Positions 42,446-51,171 of a DNA stretch of 64,000 nt are shown in pieces. This stretch comes from Emticicia sp. 21SJ11W-3 (GTDB lineage Bacteria > Bacteroidota > Bacteroidia > Cytophagales > Spirosomataceae). Within the stretch, counting starts at the first letter, position 1. Each line of letters begins with the position of its first letter. The notes beneath the pieces are model-generated. The model made no database searches. It was given only the letters and a program-made list of their open reading frames with translations, and was not told the DNA's origin. Where the stretch lies: positions 4,216,001-4,280,000 of the forward strand of contig NZ_CP092074.1 in NCBI RefSeq assembly GCF_024138715.1, written 5' to 3'. The translations under genes and the position numbers were made by a program.

Positions 42446-43840
42446 ATGAAAGTCGAACAAATCTATACGGGCTGCCTGGCTCAGGGTGCCTATTATATTG
42501 AATCAGACGGAGAAGCTGCCATTATAGACCCGCTGCGTGAAGTAAACACCTACCTCAACAAAGCCCGTAAAGACGGAGCCACCATAAAATACATATTTGA
42601 AACCCATTTTCATGCCGATTTCGTATCGGGGCATCTGGAGCTTTCGCAAAAAACACAGGCGCCCATTATTTATGGCCCCAATGCCAATACTGCTTTTGAA
42701 AGTATCATTGCCACCGACGGACAAACGTTTCAATTGGGCAAAATAAAAATAAAAGTGCTGCATACACCGGGGCACACCATGGAGTCTTCCTGTTATCTGT
42801 TGTTTGACGAACAAGGAAAAGAATACTGCATTTTTACCGGCGATACCCTTTTTATAGGCGACGTGGGCAGACCAGACCTGGCCCAGAAGTCGGACCTGAC
42901 GGTTGAAGACCTGGCAGGTTATTTATATGATTCGCTGCGTGAAAAGATTATGCCCCTGCCCAACCACCTGATAGTGTATCCGGCGCACGGTGCAGGCTCG
43001 GCATGCGGCAAAAACATGAGCAAAGAAACCTACGACACCCTCGGCAATCAGAAACAGGTAAACTACGCTTTGCAGCAACAAACCAAAGAAGCGTTCATCA
43101 ATGCCGTAACAGATGGTTTAACGCCTCCGCCTTATTATTTCCCTAAAAATGTGCAGCTAAACAAAGCAGGGTCAGCAAGCCTGGAAGCCGTAATGCAGAC
43201 CGGCATGCAACCATTGTCGCCAGAGGCTTTTGAGGCAGCAGCCAACGAAACCGGTGCGGTAATTATAGACACCCGCCAGCCAGAGTACTTTAAAGATGCC
43301 TTTGTCCCCAACAGTATCAATATTGGCCTGAAAGGCGACTTTGCACCCTGGGTTGGCACGCTGATAACCGATATTAATCAGCCGATACTTTTTTTAGCCA
43401 ACGACGGCACCGAACAAGAGGTAATTACGCGCTTATCAAGAGTTGGTTATGATAACATTATTGGCTACCTGAAAGGCGGCATAGAAGCCTGGCAGGCAGC
43501 GGGCAAAGAAACTGATAGTATTGTTTCTATTTCGGCAGAGCAATTTGCCGAAGAATATAAAAACGGCAATAAACTGGTAAAAGATGTACGCAAGGCTACT
43601 GAGTTTGAGACCGGGTTTTTAGCCGGTGCAACGAATATTCCGCTGGCTTACATCAGCGAAAACATGGCCGAGTTTTCTAAAGACCAGACCAACTACATAC
43701 ACTGCGCAGGTGGTTACCGGTCTATGATTGCCAGTTCAATCTTAAAATCAAGGGGTTTCGATAACGTCATAAATGTTGAGGGTGGCATAGGAGCCATCAG
43801 GCAGTTTCTGCCGGTGTCAAACACCGTTGTCACAAACTAA
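42446..43840 (+). CDS. Metallo-beta-lactamase-fold hydrolase with two rhodanese domains (persulfide-dioxygenase-like)
   Basis: 464 residues. The N-terminal 240 residues are an ETHE1-like MBL domain: ETHFHADFVSGHLEL, HTPGHTMESSCYLL, FTGDTLFIGDVGRPD and YPAHGAGSACG. In ETHE1-type enzymes the single iron is held by the first His of HxHxD, a later His and the Asp of GDVGRPD, all present. Two rhodanese modules follow. The first has no Cys in its active loop (LFLANDGTEQE, near 320); the second has C420 in HCAGGYRS. The protein probably oxidises glutathione- or low-molecular-weight persulfide. Monocistronic, closed by a perfect terminator. Confidence 0.9.
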   Translation: MKVEQIYTGCLAQGAYYIESDGEAAIIDPLREVNTYLNKARKDGATIKYIFETHFHADFVSGHLELSQKTQAPIIYGPNANTAFESIIATDGQTFQLGKIKIKVLHTPGHTMESSCYLLFDEQGKEYCIFTGDTLFIGDVGRPDLAQKSDLTVEDLAGYLYDSLREKIMPLPNHLIVYPAHGAGSACGKNMSKETYDTLGNQKQVNYALQQQTKEAFINAVTDGLTPPPYYFPKNVQLNKAGSASLEAVMQTGMQPLSPEAFEAAANETGAVIIDTRQPEYFKDAFVPNSINIGLKGDFAPWVGTLITDINQPILFLANDGTEQEVITRLSRVGYDNIIGYLKGGIEAWQAAGKETDSIVSISAEQFAEEYKNGNKLVKDVRKATEFETGFLAGATNIPLAYISENMAEFSKDQTNYIHCAGGYRSMIASSILKSRGFDNVINVEGGIGAIRQFLPVSNTVVTN

Positions 43841-43846
43841 AAATCC

Positions 43847-43883
43847 GGCACCTGTCAACTGAGTTTTACAGGTGCCTTTTTTT
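43847..43883 (+). terminator. Terminator after the MBL/rhodanese gene
   Basis: GGCACCTGT and ACAGGTGCC form a perfect 9-bp stem with a 12-nt loop, followed by TTTTTTTA. Confidence 0.93.
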
Positions 43884-44091
43884 ATCCTTTCAAATTTCCT
43901 CTTAGCTAATACTTCTGCCATTTATCAAAATATCTGTACTTATTAATGTGGCAACATATATTTTTGCAATTAATAATTATTTTTGAAAAACTATCCGGAG
44001 CTAAACCGCAACTAAACAGCTACCCTGAGGTCTTGAAAAAGTAATTCTTATACATGAAAACACTAAATTAACTATACCGTTTTAAAAAATT

Positions 44092-45861
44092 ATGTTACAA
44101 TTCCTGAAATACGTCTTTGCGACAATCGTTGGGCTGCTTTTGTTTTTTGTAGTTTGTTTCTTTATACTGGTGGGTATTGGCTCATTGATGTCTAGTTCTG
44201 ACGAAAAAACATTTGTATCAAAAAACTCCGTTCTAAAATTAGACCTTAATCAGATAATCCGAGAGAACACACCTCAGGAGGACCCCTTCACCGAGCTTCT
44301 TTCTGGTGGCAGAGGCCCCGGGCAGGTAGGTTTACCTCAAATAAAAGAAGCTATTGCGAACGCCAAACTAGACCCGAACATCAAGGGCATTTACCTGCAT
44401 GCAGAGTACCCTACAGCCGGTTTTGCTACGCTTGAGGAAATCAGAGGGTATTTGGTTGACTTCCGGAAATCAGGAAAGTTTATTTACTCTTATGCCGAAG
44501 TGATGTCTGAAGGCGCTGTCTATTTATCAAGCGTGGCCGACAAAAGCTACCTTAACCCAAGTGGCGGCCTGGATTTTAACGGACTAAGCGCCAAATATAC
44601 TTTTATGAAAGGCCTTTTTGAAAAAATAGGCGTGAAGCCCGAGATTTTCAGAGTTGGTGAGTATAAAAGTGCCGTTGAGCCTTTCATCAGAACCAATATG
44701 AGTGATGCCAACCGCGAGCAGACACAATCTTTTATAAACGACATAGCCGCGCGCTTCTATGGAGACATCTCGGAATCTCGAAAAATCCCTATGGAAGAAC
44801 TGAACAATATTCTTAACAACGCATTGATTCAGGAACCGTCTGATGCCGTAAAATACAAACTAATAACCAACACAGGCTACTGGGACGAATTTGAACAGGC
44901 ATTGAGAAAAGCTGCCGGAGAAGAAAATGACAAGAAAATATCTTACATCAGTATTCATAAATATCTGAAAGCCGAGAAGTTTGTTAAGGAAGGAAGCCTG
45001 TCAAACAGAATTGCCGTAATTGTAGGAGAAGGAGATATTGTAACCGGAGAAGGCGAAGATGGCTCTATTGGTTCAGACAAAATCATTAAAGAATTGCAAA
45101 AAGCCCGTAAAGATAACAAGGTGAAAGCCGTCGTAATCAGAATCAACTCGGGTGGTGGTAGTTCGCTGGCGTCTGACATCATGTGGAGAGAAATAGAATT
45201 GACCAAAAAAGTAAAACCGGTTATTGCCTCAATGGGCGACTACGCCGCTTCCGGCGGTTACTACATGGCTATGCCTTGCGATACCATTGTGGCACGCCCT
45301 ACAACCATAACCGGGTCTATTGGTATATTTGGTATGCTTTTCAATGTTGAAACCCTGATGAACCAGAAACTGGGCATTACTTTTGACGGCGTGGGTACAC
45401 ACCAATATTCAGATTTTCCTTCAGCGACCCGCACCATGAGCGATGCCGAAAAAATGATGATTCAGAACAGTGTTAACCGCGGGTACGAAGAGTTTACATC
45501 AAAAGCAGCCAAAGGCCGCCACATGAGCATTGAGAAATTGAAATCTCTGGCAGGTGGAAGGGTCTGGACAGGCAAACAAGCCAAAGAAAATGGTCTGGTT
45601 GATGTTTTAGGAGGGATGGATGTTGCCATCAGTATTGCAGCTAAAAAAGCAAAATTAAAAGAAGGAGACTACCGGGTGAAATACTACCCGATACAGAAGA
45701 CCGGAATTGAGGCCTTTATGGAGAAATTCGGCAAGGAAAGAGAAGAAGAAAAACTAAGGGCATATCTGGGTACACTGGCGCCATTGGCAAAACAGGTAAA
45801 AACCTTACAAAGCATGGATAAACTACAGGCCAGAATACCATTTGAAATGGAGATAAAGTAA
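44092..45861 (+). CDS. sppA: Signal peptide peptidase SppA, long (67K-type) form
   Basis: 589 residues with one N-terminal transmembrane segment (ATIVGLLLFFVVCFFILVGIG). SppA is an inner-membrane Ser/Lys protease that digests released signal peptides in the periplasm. This is the duplicated, E. coli-like form: the lysine K192 in GEYKSAVEP lies in the first repeat, and the nucleophile S387 in DYAASGGYYMA lies in the second. A possible -7 box TATTTTTG lies at 43959-43966. A hairpin at 45894-45940 ends the transcript. Confidence 0.94.
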   Translation: MLQFLKYVFATIVGLLLFFVVCFFILVGIGSLMSSSDEKTFVSKNSVLKLDLNQIIRENTPQEDPFTELLSGGRGPGQVGLPQIKEAIANAKLDPNIKGIYLHAEYPTAGFATLEEIRGYLVDFRKSGKFIYSYAEVMSEGAVYLSSVADKSYLNPSGGLDFNGLSAKYTFMKGLFEKIGVKPEIFRVGEYKSAVEPFIRTNMSDANREQTQSFINDIAARFYGDISESRKIPMEELNNILNNALIQEPSDAVKYKLITNTGYWDEFEQALRKAAGEENDKKISYISIHKYLKAEKFVKEGSLSNRIAVIVGEGDIVTGEGEDGSIGSDKIIKELQKARKDNKVKAVVIRINSGGGSSLASDIMWREIELTKKVKPVIASMGDYAASGGYYMAMPCDTIVARPTTITGSIGIFGMLFNVETLMNQKLGITFDGVGTHQYSDFPSATRTMSDAEKMMIQNSVNRGYEEFTSKAAKGRHMSIEKLKSLAGGRVWTGKQAKENGLVDVLGGMDVAISIAAKKAKLKEGDYRVKYYPIQKTGIEAFMEKFGKEREEEKLRAYLGTLAPLAKQVKTLQSMDKLQARIPFEMEIK

Positions 45862-45893
45862 CCGTTGCCCGTAAAGCAAGGCTTACAAACCAG

Positions 45894-45944
45894 AAGAAGA
45901 GAGAAAAAAGTACTACCTTTGTGCTTTGTTCTCTCTTCTTTGTT
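45894..45944 (+). terminator. Terminator after sppA with an enclosed -7 box
   Basis: AAGAAGAGAGAA (45894-45905) pairs perfectly with TTCTCTCTTCTT (45929-45940), followed by TGTTT. The 23-nt loop contains TACCTTTG (45914-45921), a consensus -7 box pointing at the next gene. Confidence 0.7.
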
Positions 45945-45998
45945 TAAAAGAATGAGATACCCAAGTCAATAATTTGTATTGGCCAACAGAGAAATGTT

Positions 45999-46601
45999 AT
46001 GAAGCAAACAGAAGCCAAATTTGTACAGAGTGCCTCCGACTACCGTAAGAGCCCCAAACCTTTACTGCCCGAATACGCATTTATCGGCCGGTCAAATGTA
46101 GGTAAATCTTCATTGATTAATATGCTTACGGCAACCAAAAATCTGGCTAAGACCTCGCAGACACCCGGCAAAACCCAGCTTATCAACCATTTTATGGTTA
46201 ATAATGCATGGTTTCTTGTTGACTTACCCGGCTATGGTTTTGCAAAGGCCCCAAAAGCCGAACGCGACAAATGGGATAAAATGATTTGGGACTACCTGGC
46301 CTACCGCGAAAACCTGATGTGCGTATTTGTACTGATTGACATCAGAATTGAACCACAAACCGTTGACCTGAACTTTATTGATGCGCTGGGCGAGAAGGAC
46401 ATCCCGTTTTATATCATATTTACCAAGGCCGATAAAGTGGGCAAAGTTACAGCCGAGCAAAACATTGACTTATTCAAAAAAACAATGTTAATGACCTGGA
46501 GCAAGGTTCCTCCGTACTTCGTAACCTCGTCAGAAAGAAAAACAGGCCGTGAAGAATTATTGAAAGCAATAGAAGAGTTAAATCAGGCATTTAAAAAATA
46601 A
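45999..46601 (+). CDS. yihA: Ribosome biogenesis GTPase YihA/YsxC (EngB)
   Basis: 200 residues, usual size. EngB GTPases help assemble the 50S subunit. G1 is GRSNVGKSSL near residue 31; G2 lies around SQTPGKTQ; G3 is VDLPGYGFA; G4 is FTKADK; and G5 lies near TSSERKTGREEL. Starts 58 bp after the sppA terminator. The next gene begins 115 bp later with its own candidate -7 box. Confidence 0.96.
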   Translation: MKQTEAKFVQSASDYRKSPKPLLPEYAFIGRSNVGKSSLINMLTATKNLAKTSQTPGKTQLINHFMVNNAWFLVDLPGYGFAKAPKAERDKWDKMIWDYLAYRENLMCVFVLIDIRIEPQTVDLNFIDALGEKDIPFYIIFTKADKVGKVTAEQNIDLFKKTMLMTWSKVPPYFVTSSERKTGREELLKAIEELNQAFKK

Positions 46602-46606
46602 TTTAT

Positions 46607-46614
46607 AATTTTGC
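46607..46614 (+). promoter_or_regulatory. Candidate -7 box for the DUF5606 gene
   Basis: TAATTTTG matches TAnnTTTG, 5 bases after the yihA stop and about 100 bases before the next start. No clear -33 box. Confidence 0.35.
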
Positions 46615-46716
46615 AGCCGCATTAGCCGTTGGTTGTCTGACTCCGGCTATTTACTGAATTTTTTATTCAATTACTCAAACAATTTGAGGCTTAGCCTTAA
46701 AAAAGCTTAACATCCA

Positions 46717-47175
46717 ATGGAATTACTTAGAGACATTGCCCATATATCGGGAAAAAGCGGATTGTACAAAATTTTAAAGCCAGGCCGTAATGGCGTAATT
46801 GTAGAAACCCTAGATGACAAAAAACAGCGTGAAATGGCAAGCGCCAATGCACGGGTTTCTGTTTTAAAAGATATTTCAATCTATACCGAAGACCACAATA
46901 AGTCAATACCACTTTCTGATATTTTCCTGAAAATCAGAGAGGTGCATGGAGAAACCGTTGAAGAAACCTACAAGAATTTCTCAAACAACCAGCTATTTGA
47001 TTTTTTTGCAGATATAGCGCCTGATTTTGATCGCGAGCGCGTTTATGCGTCTGATGTTAAGAAAATCATCACCTGGTATAACGTTCTTTCAAAATATTTA
47101 CCTGAAGTTTTTGAAGCGCCAGCGGCTGAAGAAGTAACCGAAGCCACACCGGCGGCTGAAGAAGCAAAAGCGTAA
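46717..47175 (+). CDS. DUF5606 domain-containing protein
   Basis: 152 residues, soluble. The N-terminus (LLRDIAHISGKSGLYKILKP, then GVIVETLD) is an SH3-like small beta domain typical of DUF5606; a helical middle follows, and the last 20 residues are a low-complexity Ala/Glu tail (two AAEE blocks). The family is nearly confined to Bacteroidota and has no known role. Position after yihA is often conserved. A strong terminator follows 19 bases after the stop. Confidence 0.9.
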   Translation: MELLRDIAHISGKSGLYKILKPGRNGVIVETLDDKKQREMASANARVSVLKDISIYTEDHNKSIPLSDIFLKIREVHGETVEETYKNFSNNQLFDFFADIAPDFDRERVYASDVKKIITWYNVLSKYLPEVFEAPAAEEVTEATPAAEEAKA

Positions 47176-47194
47176 TCTTCTGTTTACAGCACCC

Positions 47195-47239
47195 AAAACT
47201 CCCTTGTTGGCTTACAGTTCAATAAGGGAGTTTTTGTTT
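47195..47239 (+). terminator. Terminator after the DUF5606 gene
   Basis: AAAACTCCCTT (47195-47205) and AAGGGAGTTTT (47224-47234), perfect 11-bp stem, then TGTTT. Confidence 0.9.
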
Positions 47240-47290
47240 GCATGCCCTTTGCCAAAACCATTCACTGCTTTTTTTTAGCAGTTTTGCTAT

Positions 47291-47298
47291 TACCTTTG
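47291..47298 (+). promoter_or_regulatory. Epimerase-gene -7 box
   Basis: TACCTTTG matches TAnnTTTG. It lies 38 bases before the ATG at 47337 and inside a longer open frame, so it favours that later start. The -33 region is CT-rich without a clear TTTG. Confidence 0.5.
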
Positions 47299-47336
47299 CA
47301 AAACATAGAATACAGGCCAGTTTAATAGATATCTAT

Positions 47337-48338
47337 ATGAAACGCATACTTATTACCGGAGCAAACGGACTTCTGGGTAGTGCAACAGCCAGACGATTTG
47401 CCCAAGAAGATTTTGAAGTACTGGCTTTATGCCGTGCAGAAAGCGACCTGAGCTCATTGAAAGAAGTAGCGGACAAAATAAAAATTGTTGAGGGCGACAT
47501 TCTGGACATTAAATCGTTAGAGCAGGCTTTAGAGAAGGTAGATTTTGTTGTGCACACCGCGGCGGTGGTTTCTTATGCGCCCAAAGACAAAGACCGTATG
47601 CTGAAAGTAAACGTAGAAGGCACCGCCAATGTAGTAAACACCTGCCTGATGCACGGCGTAAAAAAGCTTTGCCACATAAGCTCTATAGCCGCCTTAGGAA
47701 AACCAGATGTGCAGTTAAAGCTAACATCCCCATCTATTGAAATAGATGAAAACCAGAAATGGGAAGAATCGCCCATTAATTCACATTATGCCAAAACCAA
47801 GTATCTGGCCGAGCTTGAAGTATGGCGCGCTAATGCAGAAGGCCTGCCTGTGGTAATAGTAAATCCATCGGTTATTCTTGGCGAAAGCGACTGGGGCAAA
47901 AGCAGCACTCAGCTGTTTAAATATGCTTATGACGAACACCGTTTCTATAGCGAAGGCAACTTGAACTATGTTGATGTAAATGATGTGGTAGAGGCTGTTT
48001 ATCAACTCATTAACTCTGACATTGACGGAGAAAGGTATATTCTGAACGGTGGAACAGTGAGTTATAAAGACTTTTTTACAAAGGCCGCCGGCTTGTTTAA
48101 TAAAAAACCGCCAACCAGAAAAGTGTCTCCGGTTCTTACTGAAATCATCTGGCGTTTAGAAGCCTTCCGCTCTATGCTTACAGGTAAAGCTCCGCTGATA
48201 ACCAAAGAAACAGCCAAAAATTCGCTGATGAAATTTGTGTACAAAAACACCAAAATACAAAACGCCTTGCATTTCAAGTTTACTGATTTTGACGAAACCT
48301 TAAAGCGGGTAACTGTGTTTTTATTAAAGAACCGATAG
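47337..48338 (+). CDS. NAD-dependent epimerase/dehydratase family protein
   Basis: 333 residues from the ATG at 47337; the frame is open from 47238, but the extra part overlaps the upstream terminator and a promoter box. Extended SDR: nucleotide-binding GANGLLGSATARRF at the N-terminus, TAAVVSYAPKD, and the catalytic YAKTKYLAE (Y-x3-K) near residue 147. It resembles dihydroflavonol-4-reductase-like members more than sugar epimerases. Substrate unknown; no neighbour suggests a pathway. Confidence 0.88.
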   Translation: MKRILITGANGLLGSATARRFAQEDFEVLALCRAESDLSSLKEVADKIKIVEGDILDIKSLEQALEKVDFVVHTAAVVSYAPKDKDRMLKVNVEGTANVVNTCLMHGVKKLCHISSIAALGKPDVQLKLTSPSIEIDENQKWEESPINSHYAKTKYLAELEVWRANAEGLPVVIVNPSVILGESDWGKSSTQLFKYAYDEHRFYSEGNLNYVDVNDVVEAVYQLINSDIDGERYILNGGTVSYKDFFTKAAGLFNKKPPTRKVSPVLTEIIWRLEAFRSMLTGKAPLITKETAKNSLMKFVYKNTKIQNALHFKFTDFDETLKRVTVFLLKNR

Positions 48339-48600
48339 TGTATTTAATAAAATTGATTTTCAATAATTTAGCTGGAAGGCCAAAAACCAAAAGAAATTAA
48401 ATTGGCCCGGACTATTGACTTCTAACAAAAAAACATTATATTTAATCATTATTCTTTTCTATTTGTCATCATTGAAAAGCTTAATCAAAACACTTTTATT
48501 TTTTTTGAAGCCCGTTTATATATGATTAAGACTTATCTGAACAAATTTTTATAAAATTACCGTCCTATGGTTGGGCCGTAAAAACTTTGGGTAATCTTAC
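48339..48600. other. Intergenic region before the large TPR gene
   Basis: 262 AT-rich bases. I see no terminator with a T-tract for the epimerase gene, no TAnnTTTG box for the TPR gene, and only an 11-codon ORF near 48522 that I do not consider real. Confidence 0.5.
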
Positions 48601-50013
48601 ATGCAACACGAATTCAGCGACAGATTCGAAAACTTCGATGACGCAGATGTAAAAGCGACTGTCGAACGTTTTGAAGGAATGCTCAAAAGCGGAGAAACGG
48701 TCTTCTTTGACGAGGAAACGTTTGAACAAATATCTGAATACTATATTCTGGCAGGTCAATGGGAAATGGCCATGAAAGCCTGCTCAATGGGTTTGGAACA
48801 ATACCCCTACTCACTTGATCTACTTTTAGACCAGGCCCAGATACATGCTAATTACGAGCAGTTTGAAGCAGCGCTGGAAGTGCTCGACAGGGCCTCGACA
48901 TTCAACCCCTCAGACAACGAAATTACCTATATGCGTGGTGTAATCTGTAATATGATGGGTAGTTATGAAGAAGCCGTAGAGTACCTGAGAGAGGCTCTGT
49001 TGATTTCAGAAGAGCCGGAATCTGTCTATTTTCAGCTTGCGCAGACCTACCAGAACTGGCAGAAATTTGAAGAAGCGGCGCATTTCTATAAAAAAGCAAT
49101 CAAGTATCAGTTTAATGAAGAAATAGCTTTCTATGAACTGGTTTTTTGTCTTGAACAACTCAAAAAACTGGAAGAAAACATAGCTTATTTTCAGGAACTG
49201 ATCGATAACAACCCTTATTCTTACCTGGCATGGTTTGCATTGGGTATGGTATACGGCAGGCTCAATAATCATTCAGATGCAGCCTATGCCTACGACTACT
49301 CGGTTACTATTAACGAAAAGTTTGCCTCAGGCTGGTTTAATCTTGCCTACACTTACATTAATATGGAAAACCATATTGATGCCAAAGAGTGTTATCTGAA
49401 AGTACTTAAATATGAAAAACCTACGGCTGAAGTTTACACGCACCTGGGCATTGCCTGCGAAAAACTGGAGCAGTTTGATGAAGCATACAAGTATTATAAT
49501 GAGGCAATAAATCTGGATGAAAACTGGGACGAAGCCTGGTTTGGTCTGGGTTCAGCATTGTATGAATTAGGGCGTTGGTATGAGAGTTATCATTTTACCC
49601 GAAAAGCCATTAAGCTGAACGAAATTAATGCCGATTATTGGTTACTATTGGCAGACACCGAGGCAAAAATGGGAAATCTGGTATCAAGCAACGAAGCCTA
49701 TACCCACGCCATAGAACTAGACCCCAAAAACATAGACACCTGGCTGAGCTGGTCTTTGTTGTTTTTTGAACAGAACGAATACAGCAGGGCATTTGAAATT
49801 ATTTATGATGGTATCAATGAAATACCAGACGATGCCGATTTGTTTTACAGGGCGGCGGTTTATCTCATTCTTGACGGCAACTTTAATGAAGCCTATCATT
49901 ATCTGGAAACCGGCCTTACACTTAATTATGACGCCCACGCTCAGGTTTATGATTTTTTCCCGAACCTGAATACCCAGAAGGCATTATTCAGAATTATTGA
50001 GCAATACAAATAA
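48601..50013 (+). CDS. Cytoplasmic tetratricopeptide-repeat protein
   Basis: 470 residues with no signal peptide, built almost wholly from TPR helices (about eleven repeats), for example ALEVLDRASTFNPSDNEITY, EEAAHFYKKAIKYQFNEEIA and AKMGNLVSSNEAYTHAIELD. The composition is acidic and rich in aromatic residues. Such proteins are scaffolds; the partner is unknown. Homologues are conserved in Bacteroidota as single-copy genes. A perfect bidirectional terminator separates it from the convergent kinase-like gene. Confidence 0.9.
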   Translation: MQHEFSDRFENFDDADVKATVERFEGMLKSGETVFFDEETFEQISEYYILAGQWEMAMKACSMGLEQYPYSLDLLLDQAQIHANYEQFEAALEVLDRASTFNPSDNEITYMRGVICNMMGSYEEAVEYLREALLISEEPESVYFQLAQTYQNWQKFEEAAHFYKKAIKYQFNEEIAFYELVFCLEQLKKLEENIAYFQELIDNNPYSYLAWFALGMVYGRLNNHSDAAYAYDYSVTINEKFASGWFNLAYTYINMENHIDAKECYLKVLKYEKPTAEVYTHLGIACEKLEQFDEAYKYYNEAINLDENWDEAWFGLGSALYELGRWYESYHFTRKAIKLNEINADYWLLLADTEAKMGNLVSSNEAYTHAIELDPKNIDTWLSWSLLFFEQNEYSRAFEIIYDGINEIPDDADLFYRAAVYLILDGNFNEAYHYLETGLTLNYDAHAQVYDFFPNLNTQKALFRIIEQYK

Positions 50014-50014
50014 A

Positions 50015-50054
50015 AGCAAAAAGGGCTACTTGAAATCAGGTAGCCCTTTTTGCT
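50015..50054. terminator. Bidirectional terminator
   Basis: AGCAAAAAGGGCTAC (50015-50029) and GTAGCCCTTTTTGCT (50040-50054) form a perfect 15-bp stem with T-runs on both strands. It serves the TPR gene and the convergent phosphotransferase gene. Confidence 0.93.
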
Positions 50055-50071
50055 TGATGATAATACTGTTC

Positions 50072-51166
50072 TTACAGCATCTTGCCTTTATCTACCGATA
50101 CTGTACCTTTTTTTGACAAAGCCTTTACACCAAAAATAAGGTCGGCAAAGCGCTCGTCTTTGGTAAGGCCTTTTTTGTAGCGGCCATATATCTGCTGAAT
50201 CACCACTGCGTTTTTGAAAAGCCCAAATACGTAGAAGTACAGAATATTAGATACATCTCTTCCACTTTTTTCAGCGTAGCGGTCTGCAAACTCCTGGCGG
50301 GTCATATTACCCGGCAACCACGACAAGTTAAAGCCTTTCTCAAACATGCCATCGGCGGCCTCAGCCCAGTAAGACAGCGTGGTACCTAAATCCATCCGCG
50401 GGTCACCTACGGTTGTCATTTCCCAGTCAAGCACAGCCAGTATATCGGCCCAGTCATGCGCATTCAGCACCAGGTTATCATACTTGTAGTCATTGTGTAT
50501 CAAAGTGGGTTTCCCTTCCGTTGGCATGTTAGCTTTCAGCCATGCTGCCAGATTATCCATGGCCGGAATCTCATCCGTTTGAGACACCAGATAACGCTTA
50601 TACCAACCATCAATCTGCCTTTGAATATAACCTTCAGGCTTGCCAATGTTTATCAGCGCCGGATACCCCTCATGCTGTGCCTCAATGTCTATGGCATGTA
50701 AATTAACCAGATTATCGCACAAAGCCTCAGACATCTTACGCATCAGCGCAGGCTCAACGGTGTTTATTAGTTTTGGTGCGTCTTTAGCTCTCAGAATCAC
50801 CCCCTCAACGCGCTGCATGATATAAAAAGGGCAACCCATTATGCTTTCTTCTTCTGCGTATATAACAGGCCGGGGTATTTTTTTGTACCCGCTGTTTTGC
50901 AAAGCAGTAAGAATCTTAAACTCCCGGCCCATATCGTGGCCACCTTTTATATCTTTTGCGCCAAAAGGAGGCCTGCGTAAAACATAATCGTTACCCGACG
51001 TTTTTAACAGGTAAGTAAGGTTTGAGTACCCACCCGGAAACTGCGCTATTTCTACAACCGGTTCAAAATCCGGCAACACCCCGCTTAAAAAATCATTGAG
51101 TTTCTTCAAATCAATTTCTTCGCCCTGCCTGATGCCAGTTGGAGAATCTATCCTGATAGAGTTCAT
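50072..51166 (-). CDS. Aminoglycoside-phosphotransferase-fold kinase, ACAD10/11 N-domain type
   Basis: 364 residues. The kinase-like fold shows YVLRRPPFGAK with the ATP Lys/Arg region near residue 65, the catalytic loop HNDYKYDNLVLNA near 225, and LDWEMTTVGDPRMDLG near 250. This is the subgroup related to the N-terminal domain of human ACAD10/11, which phosphorylates 4-hydroxyacyl-CoA as a step in degrading hydroxy fatty acids; here it is unfused. A link to the fatty-acid genes elsewhere in the window is possible but unproven. The gene begins 5 bp behind DUF4301, so the pair forms an operon. Confidence 0.86.
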   Translation of the reverse strand: MNSIRIDSPTGIRQGEEIDLKKLNDFLSGVLPDFEPVVEIAQFPGGYSNLTYLLKTSGNDYVLRRPPFGAKDIKGGHDMGREFKILTALQNSGYKKIPRPVIYAEEESIMGCPFYIMQRVEGVILRAKDAPKLINTVEPALMRKMSEALCDNLVNLHAIDIEAQHEGYPALINIGKPEGYIQRQIDGWYKRYLVSQTDEIPAMDNLAAWLKANMPTEGKPTLIHNDYKYDNLVLNAHDWADILAVLDWEMTTVGDPRMDLGTTLSYWAEAADGMFEKGFNLSWLPGNMTRQEFADRYAEKSGRDVSNILYFYVFGLFKNAVVIQQIYGRYKKGLTKDERFADLIFGVKALSKKGTVSVDKGKML

Positions 51167-51171
51167 GTGCG

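Noticed and set aside
42599-42640. HxHxDF instead of HxHxDH in the MBL domain, at first taken as a lost ligand
   Set aside because: As far as I know the ETHE1-type iron is not held by that His, and the other ligands are present; the change is not evidence of inactivity.
43959-43966. TATTTTTG before sppA as promoter
   Set aside because: No -33 box and 125 bases from the start codon; in AT-rich DNA such an octamer is expected by chance, so it is mentioned only in the gene entry.
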